Positions 46,339 to 56,641 of a DNA stretch of 64,000 nt are shown piece by piece. The stretch comes from Pseudomonas berkeleyensis (GTDB lineage Bacteria; Pseudomonadota; Gammaproteobacteria; Pseudomonadales; Pseudomonadaceae). The translations under genes were made by a program, and so were the position numbers. Where the stretch lies: assembly GCF_014109765.1 (NCBI RefSeq), contig NZ_CP059139.1:1488001-1552000 (forward strand), written 5' to 3'. Each line of letters begins with the position of its first letter. Position 1 is the first letter of the stretch. Under the pieces are notes generated by a model that was not told the DNA's origin, made no database searches, and was given only the letters and a program-made list of their open reading frames with translations.

Positions 46339-48821
46339 GCTCCTTGTGAGTCATGGGTCAGATCGTGAATCAGTTGGTGCAGCTCGACAGGGTCTATCGG
46401 CACCGCAAGCAGGGCGCTGGCGCCAAGGCTGATCAGCTCTTCGACCTGATCAGGGCGGCACAGCAGGATGATGGGAAGGCCGGCAAACTGTGGTTGGCGG
46501 TGTACTTCACGCAATACCTCTCGGCCATCGACTCCTTCCAGTTCGACACTGAGCAGCAGTGCGTCCGGCGGGTTGGAGAGCATTGCGTCGAGCAGGCGCT
46601 GACCATCTTCGAATTGTTCGAGCGATACATCCGTCAAGGCTTGCTGCACCGTTGTGCGGTTCAGCAAGTCGCAATCGGCGTGGTAGACCCGTGCCACCGC
46701 AGCAGTGCTTTCAGTGTCGGTTGTGTCGTTCACAGGCCGATGGCGTGGCAATTCGATCCAGAAGCAGCTGCCGGTGCCGGCTTCGCTGTGCAGATCTATC
46801 TGGCCCTGCATCAGTGCGGCGTACTCTTTGCACAGTGACAAGCCGATACCGGTACCCTGAATGGCCGTATTCTCCTGGCCAAGCCGCTGAAATGGCTCGA
46901 AGAGCAAGGGTTGCAGTTCCTCAGGGATGCCGATGCCGGTGTCGCTCACGCTGAGGCGGATGTTGTCGCCGACCTCGGTGCATTCCAGGGTGACGCTACC
47001 CTTGGGCGTGTACTTGATGGCGTTGGATAGCAGGTTGAGCAGTACCTGGCGCAGGCGCCTCGGTTCGGCCAGCACCAGCAGTGGGTCATTGGGCAGATGA
47101 AGCTGTAGATCGAGGCCATGGGCGCTGACCTCCGGTTCGACCAGCTCCGCGCATTCGCGCATCAGGGCAACGGCATCGATGGGGTGCAGCTCCAGGCGTG
47201 GCCGCTCGCTCTGCAGCCGCGACCAGTCGAGGATATCCCCTACCAACTGATTGAGATGACGACTGGCCAGAAGGATTTCTTCCAGGTAGTCGGCCTCGCC
47301 GTTGCTGTTCTGTATCGGGCTTTTCATCCGCATCAGCTGGGCGAAGCCCTGGATGGCATTGAGCGGTGTACGCAGTTCGTGGCTCATGCTGGAGATGAAC
47401 TGGCTTTTGGCTTGGCTAGCTTCCTGGGCTTCCAGGCTGGCGCGTTGCAACTGGCTGGAACTGCGCTGCAACTGATCACCCATGACCTGCACGTCGGCGA
47501 TGATGCCCTCCAGTTCGGCGATGTCGCTTTGCGGTTTGGGGGGATGCAGGTTGCCCTTGCCAATGGCCTGCAACATCGCGGCGATCCCGGCGATCGGTGC
47601 CTTGAGCTTGTCGCTCAGGTTGCGCGTGCGCCCCCACATGATGGCGAAGAACAACAGATAGAAGAGCACCAGGCCGGCGATCAGCAGGTAGCCGATGTTG
47701 CGGTAGTGATTGGCCAGGGCGTTGGTCTGGCTGAACACTTCGGCTTCATCGACCACCGTGAGCAGGTGCCAGTTGGTGGCCGGAATGGTGGCCCAGGCAA
47801 CCAGGTGCTGACGGCCGTTGAGCGGCATGGAGAGCACGCCGCTGTCATTCTGGGCGATGGCCTTGGCGAGCTTCTCGGTGTCGGCACGTTTGCCCAGGTT
47901 GAAGTCTTCGGGCTTGAACAGCTCCGAGCTGATCGCTTCGTCGTAGGAGTGGGTGGTCAGCTCGTCGAGGCCGAAGTCATCCTCGCCGGCCGGCGGCAGT
48001 GCCATGATGTTCATGTCCTGGCTGACGATCATGGCGTAGCCGTCCCAGGGCACGTTCAGCTTCTGGATGTGTTCGAGCAGCTTGCCGACGGTGATGTCCA
48101 GGCCAACCACGCCTTCGAGGAAGTCACCGCGAAACACCGGGGCGATGGACGACAGCATCCAGCCCTGGCCGGCTGGGTCGAGGTAGACGTCGGTCCAGGT
48201 CACCTTGCGCTGTGGGTTGTGGGCGGGGCTGGCGAGGTAGTAGAAGTTGTAGTCGGGAATGACCATGTCCTGCGGGTACTGGTGCAGCGTGTCGAACCAG
48301 GGATAGATACGGTTGTAGTTGTCCCAACTGTTGAAATAGATGCTGGCGATCAGGGGGTTGTGGCGGGCGGTTTCGCGCATGAAGGGGTCGAGGTGCGCCA
48401 GGCGCGCCACCTTGCTCATGTCCTGCTGCTGCAACGGCGTGGCACTGGAGTAGAAGGAGGCCGAGCCGCCGTCATCCTTGTCGCTGTAGCGAACGCCATT
48501 GGGGCTGGTCGCCAGGGTGGCCGGTGCGACGGGCCGGCTGTCGCGCAGGGTTTCCTGGGTGAGCGTGGCGTAGGTCGCGGTCAGCCGGGCGATATGGCCA
48601 AGCTCGCTGCGTATCAGGTGGGCTTCCTGGGTCGCGGAGGTCTGCAGATCGCCGATGGCCATTTCCCGCAGGTGATTGACCTGAGCATCGCGGATCGACA
48701 CGTTGGTCAGCAGATAGATGCTGATCAGTACCGTTTCCACCAATATCAGTGGAATCAGCGCCGTTTGCACGAAGGCGCGCCATATCCATGTCCGAAGACT
48801 GACCTTGCTGCCCTTTTGCAC
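46335..48821 (-). CDS. Hybrid sensor kinase with degenerate receiver
   Basis: 828 residues. It shares its N-terminal membrane helix and Cache-like domain with the kinase at 32401 (YFNSWDNYNRIYPWFDTLHQYPQDMVIPDYNFYY), then HAMP, HisKA SSMSHELRTPLNAI (His about 481), and HATPase LLSNAIKYTPKG and GTGIGLSLC. The C-terminal receiver-like domain has LLLSVELEGVDG where phosphoacceptor Asp is expected and AVPIDP in place of the Lys-Pro; both key residues are missing, so it cannot be phosphorylated in the normal way. Downstream is the HD-GYP regulator. Confidence 0.88.
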   Translation of the reverse strand: MQKGSKVSLRTWIWRAFVQTALIPLILVETVLISIYLLTNVSIRDAQVNHLREMAIGDLQTSATQEAHLIRSELGHIARLTATYATLTQETLRDSRPVAPATLATSPNGVRYSDKDDGGSASFYSSATPLQQQDMSKVARLAHLDPFMRETARHNPLIASIYFNSWDNYNRIYPWFDTLHQYPQDMVIPDYNFYYLASPAHNPQRKVTWTDVYLDPAGQGWMLSSIAPVFRGDFLEGVVGLDITVGKLLEHIQKLNVPWDGYAMIVSQDMNIMALPPAGEDDFGLDELTTHSYDEAISSELFKPEDFNLGKRADTEKLAKAIAQNDSGVLSMPLNGRQHLVAWATIPATNWHLLTVVDEAEVFSQTNALANHYRNIGYLLIAGLVLFYLLFFAIMWGRTRNLSDKLKAPIAGIAAMLQAIGKGNLHPPKPQSDIAELEGIIADVQVMGDQLQRSSSQLQRASLEAQEASQAKSQFISSMSHELRTPLNAIQGFAQLMRMKSPIQNSNGEADYLEEILLASRHLNQLVGDILDWSRLQSERPRLELHPIDAVALMRECAELVEPEVSAHGLDLQLHLPNDPLLVLAEPRRLRQVLLNLLSNAIKYTPKGSVTLECTEVGDNIRLSVSDTGIGIPEELQPLLFEPFQRLGQENTAIQGTGIGLSLCKEYAALMQGQIDLHSEAGTGSCFWIELPRHRPVNDTTDTESTAAVARVYHADCDLLNRTTVQQALTDVSLEQFEDGQRLLDAMLSNPPDALLLSVELEGVDGREVLREVHRQPQFAGLPIILLCRPDQVEELISLGASALLAVPIDPVELHQLIHDLTHDSQGA

Positions 48822-49041
48822 GACGCACGCTCCTGGCCAGGGGCTAGAACGAAAGTGATGGCTTTATGATGGCTGGCTTTTCATTAAGTGAACCTTAGCT
48901 AAAGGTAGTCGGTGTTGCGCCAGGTCAACTGGCGAATCGGGCGAGATGTCGATTGCGTTACGCGCAATCGCCAGGCGCTTGGCCTGGGGCCGTTCTGTGC
49001 TAGTCTGGCCGGCCTTTTTGCAGCCCCAAGCGGAGCCTTTC

Positions 49042-49671
49042 ATGTCCGAACTCACCTTCAGCCCCGATCTGTCCTCCGACGAGGGTCGCGTCAGCTACGG
49101 CATCGGTCGCCAACTCGGCGGTCAACTGCGCGATAACCCGCCGCCCGGCGTGAGCCTGGAAGCGATCCTGGCTGGTGTGACTGATGCGTTCACTGGCCAG
49201 GCCAGCCGTGTTTCCGAGGCTGAACTGTCGGCCAGCTTCCAGGTGATCCGCGAAGTGATGCAGGCTGAAGCCGCTGCCAAGGCCGAAGCGGCTGCCGGCG
49301 AAGGTCGTGCCTACCTGACCGAAAACGCCAAGCGTGAAGGCGTGACCGTATTGCCGTCGGGCCTGCAGTACGAAGTGCTGGTAGCAGGCGAGGGCGCCAA
49401 GCCGTCGGCCGAAGACCAGGTGCGTACCCACTACCATGGCACGCTGATCGACGGCACCGTGTTCGACAGCTCCTACGAGCGTGGCCAGCCGGCCGAATTC
49501 CCGGTGGGTGGTGTGATCCCGGGTTGGGTCGAGGCACTGCAACTGATGGGCACCGGCAGCAAGTGGCGTCTGCATGTACCGAGCGAGCTGGCCTACGGCG
49601 CGCAGGGTGTCGGCAGCATTCCGCCGCACAGTGTGCTGGTGTTCGATGTCGAGCTGCTCGATATTCTGTAA
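49042..49671 (+). CDS. fklB: FKBP-type peptidyl-prolyl isomerase
   Basis: 209 residues from ATG 49042 with CGGAG 6 bases upstream; a longer frame to 48946 is not supported. N-terminal dimerisation helices (residues 1-100) and a C-terminal FKBP domain: VRTHYHGTLIDGTVFDSSYERGQPAEFPVGGVIPGWVEALQLMGTGSKWRLHVPSELAYGAQGVGSIPPHSVLVFDVELL. Speeds proline isomerisation; no signal peptide is evident, so it is likely cytoplasmic or weakly exported. A hairpin follows at 49712. Confidence 0.9.
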   Translation: MSELTFSPDLSSDEGRVSYGIGRQLGGQLRDNPPPGVSLEAILAGVTDAFTGQASRVSEAELSASFQVIREVMQAEAAAKAEAAAGEGRAYLTENAKREGVTVLPSGLQYEVLVAGEGAKPSAEDQVRTHYHGTLIDGTVFDSSYERGQPAEFPVGGVIPGWVEALQLMGTGSKWRLHVPSELAYGAQGVGSIPPHSVLVFDVELLDIL

Positions 49672-49711
49672 GAGATCGCGGTATCGGTGCGCACGGCGCA
49701 CCCTACGAAGC

Positions 49712-49737
49712 GGGGCGCCCTGGTGACAGGGCGCCCC
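49712..49737 (+). terminator. Terminator-like hairpin after fklB
   Basis: Perfect 11-base stem GGGGCGCCCTG / CAGGGCGCCCC with a 4-base loop, followed by GTTTGCGTTT. Confidence 0.8.
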
Positions 49738-49814
49738 GTTTGCGTTTCTCCAGGTAGGGTGCGCTATGCGCACCGGGCAATGGCGAATATCCGTCCATGC
49801 TCACTGCGAGCATT

Positions 49815-50042
49815 TCAGGGCCGCAAGGCCCGCGCGTAGCAGTAGAGAAACAGGCTGCGCACCAGCTCCTTGAGCACGCTGGGCTCGCTGGAGTTCAGTT
49901 CGTGCAGATCCAGGTCACCCTGGTCGCGCAGTTCGTCCAATGCTTCTTCTTCGAGCATGGCGCAGACTTCGCCGGTTTCGCGATTGAGGATGCGCAGATA
50001 AGGATGTGGCCGATCCAGCCAGGCATCGATCAGGTAGGTCAT
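49815..50042 (-). CDS. Conserved small protein, unknown function
   Basis: 75 residues; ATG at 50042 with AAGGAGA 6 bases upstream. MTYLIDAWLDRPHPYLRILNRETGEVCAMLEEEALDELRDQGDLDLHELNSSEPSVLKELVRSLFLYCYARAL starts with a strand pair and ends in a helix. Not recognised by name; the strong ribosome site and normal codon use support a real gene. Confidence 0.75.
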   Translation of the reverse strand: MTYLIDAWLDRPHPYLRILNRETGEVCAMLEEEALDELRDQGDLDLHELNSSEPSVLKELVRSLFLYCYARALRP

Positions 50043-50373
50043 GGCAGTTCTCCTTGGCCGTTTTTACGTAACTGAGAATAATTCCTATTACATAAATAGC
50101 AAGGATTAATTGAGACCTTCTGTCGTTTGCCTGTTACCAACGGCCAAGTTCTGCTGCCGTTGCACATAGGCGTACCCGTGGTAGGGCGTACCGGGCGGCG
50201 CTCCGTTCGCGAAGCAGTACGCCGTTGGATTTGCGAGGTGACGAGGAAAGGCGGACTGTTCGCTTCGCTACGAGCGGTCGGCGGCCCGATCCGCCCTACG
50301 AGCGGTCGGCGTTCCGATCCGCCTTGCGTGCTTTGCGGAAGGGGCCTCTCCCGCGAGGGAGAGGTCAGGGGGA
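50043..50373. other. Repeat-rich intergenic region
   Basis: About 330 bases with no supported gene between the 49815 gene and the efflux transporter stop. It holds the tandem 28-bp pair at 50268-50323 and several GTAGGGCG-type palindromic fragments, common extragenic repeats in Pseudomonas. Confidence 0.6.
50268..50323. repeat. Tandem 28-bp repeat pair
   Basis: 50268-50295 and 50296-50323 are adjacent 28-base copies, differing only at two bases (GC versus TT) in the middle. Each contains CTACGAGCGGTCGGCG and CCGATCCGCC. Noncoding. Confidence 0.8.
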
Positions 50374-53300
50374 TCAATGGGTGGGGGCGGGCTGCGCCTG
50401 TTCCTGCGGCTGCGCATCCGGCTTGGCCAGCAGGCTGTAGACGCAAGGCAGGACGAACAGGGTGAAGGCGGTACCGACACTCATGCCGGTGGCGATCACC
50501 AGGCCGATGTCGAAGCGGCTCACCGCACCGGCACCGGTGGCGAGGATCAGCGGCACCATGCCGAATACCATGGCGGCGGTGGTCATCAGTACCGGACGCA
50601 AGCGAATCGACGCGGCTTCCTCGATGGCTTCACGTACCGGCAGGCCTTTCTCGCGGCGCAACTGGTTGGCGAACTCGACGATCAGGATGCCGTGCTTGCT
50701 GATCAGGCCGATCAGCGTCACCAGACCCACCTGGGTGTAGATGTTCATGGTCGAGAAGCCGAGGAAGATCGGAATCAGCGCGCCGCAGATCGACAGCGGT
50801 ACGGTGACGAGGATCACCAGCGGGTCGCGGAAGCTTTCGAACTGCGCCGCCAGCACCAGGAAGATGATCGCCAGCGCCAGACCGAAGGTGAGGAACAGCG
50901 CGCTGCCTTCCTGCACGTACTGGCGCGAGGCGCCGGCATAGTCGTAGCTGTAGCCGCGCGGCGCTTCTTCCTGGGTGATCTTGGTCACCGTGTCGATGGC
51001 CTCGCCCATGCTGGCGATCGGGAAGCCCTGGATGATCACCGAGTTGAGCTGCTGGAACTGGTTCAATCGGGTCGGTCGGGCACGGTCGCTGATGTTGATC
51101 AGCGTGCCCAGCGGCACCATCTGGCCGCTCTCGCTGCGCACGTAGTAGCTGTCGAGCCAGCCCGGATTGTCGCGGTAGGCGCGTTCCACCTGGGCGATCA
51201 CCTTGTAGCTGCGACCGTCGATGGTGAAGCGGTTGATCTCGCCCTCGCCGAGCAGGCTGGACAGGGTGCTGCCCAGGTCTTCCATGGACACGCCCATCTG
51301 CGCGGCCTTCTCACGGTCGATGTCGACGACGATTTCCGGCTTGTCGAAGGCCAGGTCTATGTCGAGGAAGGCGAACTTGCCCGACTCCTGGGCACGCGCC
51401 TTGACCCGCTCGGCCACCTGCAGCAGCGACTCGTAGTCGTTCGGCGTGTTGATCACGAACTGGAAGGGCAGGCCCTCGCCGGTACCCGGCAGTGACGGCA
51501 GGTTGAAGCCGAAGATCTGCAGGCCGGGAATCTGGTTGAGCTTGGCCTGCACTTCCGGAAGGATCTCCATCTGCGTGCGGTTACGTTCATTCCAGGGTTG
51601 CAGTAGGAAGCCGCCGATACCCGACTGCACGCCATTGAAACCGTTGATCTGGAACGACGAGTAGTACTCGGGGAAGGTCTTGAAGATTTCCACGAACTGG
51701 TCGGTGTAGCCGTTGATGTAGTCCAGGTTGGTCGGCTGCGGCGACTGGGTCATCATGAACACGATGCCCTGGTCTTCCTCTGGCGCCAGCTCGCTCTGGG
51801 TGAAGGCGAGCAGTACAGGAATCAGCGCCATCACGATCACGCCGAACACGATTACCACCGGGCGAGTGTTGAGGGTGCCGTGCAGGGCCTTCTGGTAACG
51901 GGTCTTGAGTTTGTCGAAGATGACGTCCAGGCGGTGTGCCAGGCCCGAGGGGTTCTCCTCGTGGCGCAGCAGCTTGGCGCACATCATCGGCGACAGGGTC
52001 AGGGCGACGATGCCGGAGATGATCACCGCGCCGGCCAGGGTCAGGGCGAACTCCTTGAACAGCGCGCCGGTCAGGCCTTCGAGGAAACCGATGGGCGCGT
52101 ACACCGCGGCCAGGGTGATGGTCATCGAGATCACCGGCACGGCGATTTCGCGGGCGCCTTCGATGGCGGCATCGAACGGCGTCTTGCCTTCCTCGATATG
52201 GCGGTGAATGTTTTCCACCACGACGATGGCGTCGTCCACCACCAGGCCGATGGCTAGCACCATGGCCAGCAACGTCAGCAGGTTGATCGAGTAGCCCATC
52301 AGCTGCATGAAGAACAGCACGCCGATCATCGACAGCGGAATGGTGATCACCGGGATCAGTACTGAGCGGAACGCACCGAGGAACAGGAATACCACGACGA
52401 TGACGATCAGTACCGCTTCGATCAGGGTCTTGACCACTTCGTCGATGGAAGCCTGGATGAACTCGGTGGCATCGTAGGCGATGGCCACCTTGAGGTTCGG
52501 CGGCAGTTGCGCTTCCAGATCCGGCAGGGCGGCGCGCACGTGCTTGATCACGTCCAGCGGGTTGGCACTTGGGGTGCCCTTGATAGCGATGTACACCGAG
52601 GGAATGCCGTCGAAGGAACTGATCGAGTTGTAGTTCTCCGCGCCCATTTCCACGCGGGCGATGTCACGCACTTGCACGCGGGTGTCGCCGACCGTCTTCA
52701 CCGGGATGGCGCCGAAAGCCTCGGCCGATTTCAGGTCGGTGCTGGCGTTGATGCTGGTGACCACGTACTGGCCCTTCACCTCGCCAGCGGCGGAGAGGAA
52801 GTTGTACTTGCGCACCGCGTCGTTGAGGTCGCCGGCAGTGACGCCGTAGGCGGCCATCTTCACCGGGTCGAGCCACAGGCGCATGGCGAACACCTGGTTG
52901 CCGAGAATCTGCGCCTCGGCCATGCCGGGCAGGGTGGCCAGCTTGGGCTGGATCACGCGCGACAGGTAGTCGGTGATCTGCGGGTTGGACAGCTCGTCGC
53001 TGTAGAAGCTGACGTACATCAGCGCCGAGGCGTCGGCGGCTTCCTTGGAAAGCACCGGGTCTTCGGCGTTCTGTGGCAGCTGGTTCTTCACCTCGTTGGC
53101 CTTGGCCAGCAGCTCGGTGAACAGGCGGTCGGTGTTGGCGCCGATGCGCGCATAGATGGAGATGGTCGACAGGTTCTGCTGGCTCGACGACGTCATGTAG
53201 TCGATGCCTTCCGCGCTGGCCAGGCTCTGCTGCAGCGGCTGGGTGATGTAGCCCTGGATGGTCTCGGCATTGGCCCCGGGATAGGCGGTGGTGACCGTGA

Positions 53301-53433
53301 TCAGGGCGTTTTCCATCTGCGGATACTGGCGGATGACCAGCTTGCTGAACGCCTGGATACCGAGCAGGACGATCAGCAGGCTGACCACGGTGGCCAGCAC
53401 GGGGCGACGGATGAACGGATCGGTGAAAGCCAT
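50374..53433 (-). CDS. RND efflux transporter, HAE1 family (MexI/AcrB-like)
   Basis: 1019 residues, the standard RND length. MAFTDPFIRRPVLATVVSLLIVLLG starts membrane helix 1; two large periplasmic loops separate helices 1/2 and 7/8; helix 4 carries the proton-relay Asp pair in GLVVDDAIVVVENIHRHIEEG. Exports drugs or metabolites with the fusion protein encoded just upstream and an outer-membrane factor not in the window. Substrate unknown. Confidence 0.92.
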   Translation of the reverse strand: MAFTDPFIRRPVLATVVSLLIVLLGIQAFSKLVIRQYPQMENALITVTTAYPGANAETIQGYITQPLQQSLASAEGIDYMTSSSQQNLSTISIYARIGANTDRLFTELLAKANEVKNQLPQNAEDPVLSKEAADASALMYVSFYSDELSNPQITDYLSRVIQPKLATLPGMAEAQILGNQVFAMRLWLDPVKMAAYGVTAGDLNDAVRKYNFLSAAGEVKGQYVVTSINASTDLKSAEAFGAIPVKTVGDTRVQVRDIARVEMGAENYNSISSFDGIPSVYIAIKGTPSANPLDVIKHVRAALPDLEAQLPPNLKVAIAYDATEFIQASIDEVVKTLIEAVLIVIVVVFLFLGAFRSVLIPVITIPLSMIGVLFFMQLMGYSINLLTLLAMVLAIGLVVDDAIVVVENIHRHIEEGKTPFDAAIEGAREIAVPVISMTITLAAVYAPIGFLEGLTGALFKEFALTLAGAVIISGIVALTLSPMMCAKLLRHEENPSGLAHRLDVIFDKLKTRYQKALHGTLNTRPVVIVFGVIVMALIPVLLAFTQSELAPEEDQGIVFMMTQSPQPTNLDYINGYTDQFVEIFKTFPEYYSSFQINGFNGVQSGIGGFLLQPWNERNRTQMEILPEVQAKLNQIPGLQIFGFNLPSLPGTGEGLPFQFVINTPNDYESLLQVAERVKARAQESGKFAFLDIDLAFDKPEIVVDIDREKAAQMGVSMEDLGSTLSSLLGEGEINRFTIDGRSYKVIAQVERAYRDNPGWLDSYYVRSESGQMVPLGTLINISDRARPTRLNQFQQLNSVIIQGFPIASMGEAIDTVTKITQEEAPRGYSYDYAGASRQYVQEGSALFLTFGLALAIIFLVLAAQFESFRDPLVILVTVPLSICGALIPIFLGFSTMNIYTQVGLVTLIGLISKHGILIVEFANQLRREKGLPVREAIEEAASIRLRPVLMTTAAMVFGMVPLILATGAGAVSRFDIGLVIATGMSVGTAFTLFVLPCVYSLLAKPDAQPQEQAQPAPTH

Positions 53434-53495
53434 GATGATTTCCTTGGCTGTTGCTGCCCGAGGCAGCCGCTATCCGGCGGCTGCCTCGGGACTTG

Positions 53496-54641
53496 TCAGT
53501 TGGGGCTCGGTTCGACGCTGTCGGGCTGCACCGGGTCGTCGACGATGGCGACGTGGGCGCCGTTGTCCAGCTTCAACTGGCCGGACGTGACCACCTGCTG
53601 GCCGGCTTCCAGGCCCTTGAGGATCATCACGCGACCGTCACGACGCTCGCCGGTCTCGACGAAACGGCGCTCGACGGCCAATTGCGTCTTGCCGTCCGCG
53701 TCCTTGACCACCTCACCCTTGTCATCCTTCTTCTCGTCGATCACATAGACTGAATTGCCGTACAGGGTGTAGGTGATGGCGGTTTCCGGTACCACGATCA
53801 CCTGCTCCTCGCTGGGCAGCAGCACCTGCAGATTGGCGAACATGCCGGGCAGCAGCTTCTCGTCAGGGTTGTTCAGGGTGGCGCGTACCTGCAGGTTGCG
53901 GGTCTCGTTCTCCACCTTGGGGTTGATCGCGGCGATTTGCCCTTCGAAGCTCTCGTCCGGGTAAGCGGCGACCTTGAGCAGCACGCGCTGACCGACGCTC
54001 AGGCGCGGGGCCTGCTGTTCCGGCAGGAAGAAGTCCACGTGCAGGCGCGACAGATCCTGCAAGGTGGCGATGGTGGCGCCCGGCGACAGGTAGTTGCCCG
54101 GGTCGACCTGGCGAATGCCGATGGTGCCGGCGAAGGGCGCATTGATGCGCTTCTTGTCCAGCTGCGCCTTGAGCTGGGCGACGCTGGCGGTGGCTTTCTG
54201 CAGGGTCGAGGCCAGGCGGTCGAACTCGCTCTTGGAGATATTCGAACGGCTGACCAGGCTACGGCCACGCTCGTACTCGATCTGCGCCAGGCTGCGCTCG
54301 GCCTCGGCGGTGGCCAGGCTGGCGCGCTCCACTTCGCTGTCGAGCTGGATCAGCGGCTGACCGAGGGTGACCTTCTGTCCGGATTCGAACAGCACTTCGC
54401 GCACGATACCGTCCACTTCCGCAGCCAGATCCACGCCCTGGTATGCCTTGAGCGTGCCGATGGCCGGCAGGCGCCCCTGCCAGGGCTGCTGCACGGCGGT
54501 GGCGGCAGACACACTGATGGCCGGCTGCGGCGCCGAGAACATCTGGATCTGCTGGTAGATGGAGAAACCTTTGTAGGCGGCGAGGGCGAGTACTACGAGC
54601 AGTACCACACCGAGCATGATGAGCATGCGACGGAGCAACAT
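53496..54641 (-). CDS. RND efflux periplasmic adaptor (membrane fusion protein)
   Basis: 381 residues from ATG 54641 with AAGGAAA upstream; an upstream extension to 54722 is not supported. One N-terminal helix (LLRRMLIMLGVVLLVVLALAA), a lipoyl/barrel-sandwich part (ALGTLKAYQGVDLAAEVDGIV), a coiled hairpin (SLAQIEYERGRSLVSRSNISKSEFDRLASTLQKATASVAQLKAQLDKKRINAPFAG) and a beta-barrel. It links the RND pump to the outer membrane channel; 62 bases separate it from the pump gene, its operon partner. Confidence 0.92.
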   Translation of the reverse strand: MLLRRMLIMLGVVLLVVLALAAYKGFSIYQQIQMFSAPQPAISVSAATAVQQPWQGRLPAIGTLKAYQGVDLAAEVDGIVREVLFESGQKVTLGQPLIQLDSEVERASLATAEAERSLAQIEYERGRSLVSRSNISKSEFDRLASTLQKATASVAQLKAQLDKKRINAPFAGTIGIRQVDPGNYLSPGATIATLQDLSRLHVDFFLPEQQAPRLSVGQRVLLKVAAYPDESFEGQIAAINPKVENETRNLQVRATLNNPDEKLLPGMFANLQVLLPSEEQVIVVPETAITYTLYGNSVYVIDEKKDDKGEVVKDADGKTQLAVERRFVETGERRDGRVMILKGLEAGQQVVTSGQLKLDNGAHVAIVDDPVQPDSVEPSPN

Positions 54642-54774
54642 ATTCCGTTTCCTTGGCAAGCAGAGGGAGGGCCTGGGAATAGGCAAGAGAGGCACCTTAG
54701 TGCCAGAAACCTCGGCTGTCAAAGCGTCTCTGTGGCGTGATCCGGCACGTCCTTGTGCGCAGCTTGCGAAGGCC

Positions 54775-56397
54775 TCAGGAGCCCAGGCGGCGGGTCACTT
54801 CGCCAAGCTCGCTGGAGAGTTGATGCAGTGCGCTACTGGCGGTCTGGGTACGGCCGACGTTGTCCTGGTTGGCGCTGGCGATGGCTGTCAGTTCGGTGAG
54901 GTTGCGCGAGATATCCTCGGCCACCGAGGTCTGTTCTTCGGCGGCGGTGGCAATCTGTCGGTTCATGTCACGTATCGCCTCCACTGCTGTGGTGATGCGC
55001 TGCAACATGGCGCCGGCTTCGGTGACCTGGGTGACGCCCTGTTCGCTGCGTTGCTGGCCACTCTCGATGGCGCGTACGGCATCCAGTGCGCCATTTTGCA
55101 CGGTGTTGATGATTTGATTGATCTCGGCGGTGGATTCGGCCGTGCGTTGGGCCAGGTGCCGCACTTCATCGGCGACCACGGCGAAGCCGCGGCCCTGTTC
55201 CCCCGCGCGGGCAGCCTCGATAGCGGCGTTGAGTGCCAGCAGGTTGGTCTGCTCGGCGATACCGCGGATCACTTCCAGCACCTTGCCGATGCGTCCGCTG
55301 TCGCTTTCCAGGCGACGGATGACCTTGGCAGTACTGGCGATCTCGCCGCGGATGTCGGTGATGGTGGCGATGGTCGATTGCATCACGCTGCCGCCCTGAC
55401 GAGCAGAGTCGTCGGCATCGTTGGCCGCCCGCGCGGCATCGGCGGCGTGTCGCGCCACCTCCTGTGCGGTTGCGGACATCTCGTGCATGGCGGTGGCGAC
55501 CTGATCGGTGCGCTCGAACTGCTCGTTCACGCCTTCGGTCATGCGTGAGGCGATGGCATTCAGTTCGCTGCTGGCGCTGTCGAGATTCTGGGTGCTGTGG
55601 TGCAGGCGTTCGGTGGTGCTGGCGAGGAAATCACGCAGCTTGTTGGCGGCACGAGCCAGCAGACCCAGCTCGTCCTGACGGGCGCTTTCCACGCGTTGGC
55701 CGAACTGGCCATGGCTGAGTTGATCGACATGGCCGATCAGGTGGCGAATGGGGATGATCAGGTTGCGGTTGACCAGCCACAGGCTGAATACGGTGATCAC
55801 CAACGCGGCGGCGAGCATCAGCAGGGTACCGCTGAGGATGGTACTGGCTGCGCTGGCATTGATCTGCTCGGCCTGGCTTCGGCTGTTTTGCCGCAACTGG
55901 TCGACCAGTGCGGTCATTTGCTCGCTGGCGGCCCGGTCAATGCCCCTGACTGCCTCATCACCGACCTTGGCGTCAGCGCCGGCGGCAATGAAGGCATCGC
56001 GGCCTTTGCGGTAGTTTGCGCCGAGGGTCTGGTGTTCGCTACGCAGGCGCTCGACCTGGGATTTCAGTGCCGGTTCGGTGGTCGCGACCTGCGTCAGCTG
56101 AGCCAGAATCTCCTGCACCTTGCGTTCCTGGGCTTCGAACTGGCCCCAGTAGCGCTGCAGGTTGGCACTGTCCTGACCACGCAGCAGCACGTTCTTCCAT
56201 TCTTGTACCTGGGTCTTGAACTCGACGTTGGCTGCGTCGATCAGTCGTGAGGATTCCAGTGGGCCGTCGAGCAGGCCACGGTATGACTGCAGGCCGGCAG
56301 AGAGGAAGCTGAAGCAGGCCAGGGCGGTCACCAGGATCAGCGCCAGGCTGCCGCCGAGCAGGGAGAGAATCTGCGCACGCAGGGATTTTTTCAGCAT
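54775..56397 (-). CDS. Methyl-accepting chemotaxis protein
   Basis: 540 residues from the ATG at 56397; an in-frame GTG three codons upstream is possible. Helix at about 10-30, periplasmic domain of about 165 residues containing many helices (residues 45-185), second helix near 190-212, HAMP, and the conserved tip [32 protein letters not shown]. Distinct in its sensor from the MCP at 43568. Stands alone upstream of the RND gene pair. Confidence 0.92.
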   Translation of the reverse strand: MLKKSLRAQILSLLGGSLALILVTALACFSFLSAGLQSYRGLLDGPLESSRLIDAANVEFKTQVQEWKNVLLRGQDSANLQRYWGQFEAQERKVQEILAQLTQVATTEPALKSQVERLRSEHQTLGANYRKGRDAFIAAGADAKVGDEAVRGIDRAASEQMTALVDQLRQNSRSQAEQINASAASTILSGTLLMLAAALVITVFSLWLVNRNLIIPIRHLIGHVDQLSHGQFGQRVESARQDELGLLARAANKLRDFLASTTERLHHSTQNLDSASSELNAIASRMTEGVNEQFERTDQVATAMHEMSATAQEVARHAADAARAANDADDSARQGGSVMQSTIATITDIRGEIASTAKVIRRLESDSGRIGKVLEVIRGIAEQTNLLALNAAIEAARAGEQGRGFAVVADEVRHLAQRTAESTAEINQIINTVQNGALDAVRAIESGQQRSEQGVTQVTEAGAMLQRITTAVEAIRDMNRQIATAAEEQTSVAEDISRNLTELTAIASANQDNVGRTQTASSALHQLSSELGEVTRRLGS

Positions 56398-56641
56398 GAG
56401 GGGCACGCCTCGGGAAATGGGGAAGGGTGGGGCGCTCCTTGGCGGAGCGCTGCCGTGTGGATATCCATTTCACCGAGCCGACTGCTGCACACACCTGTGC
56501 TGGCTTTTGGCCTTATTTGATAACAGTTCGATGACAGTAATGTGTCAGTGTCGTGTCGCTTCGTCGGTTGAGCCGGTTGCTGTGACCAAGCGAACCTGGC
56601 TCACCATGGAAGTCACGGCCTATCCATAGGCATGACTGACA

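Noticed and set aside
47118..48869. 583-codon plus-strand frame opposite the sensor kinase
   Set aside because: Shadow of the histidine kinase gene at 46335; no recognisable motif.
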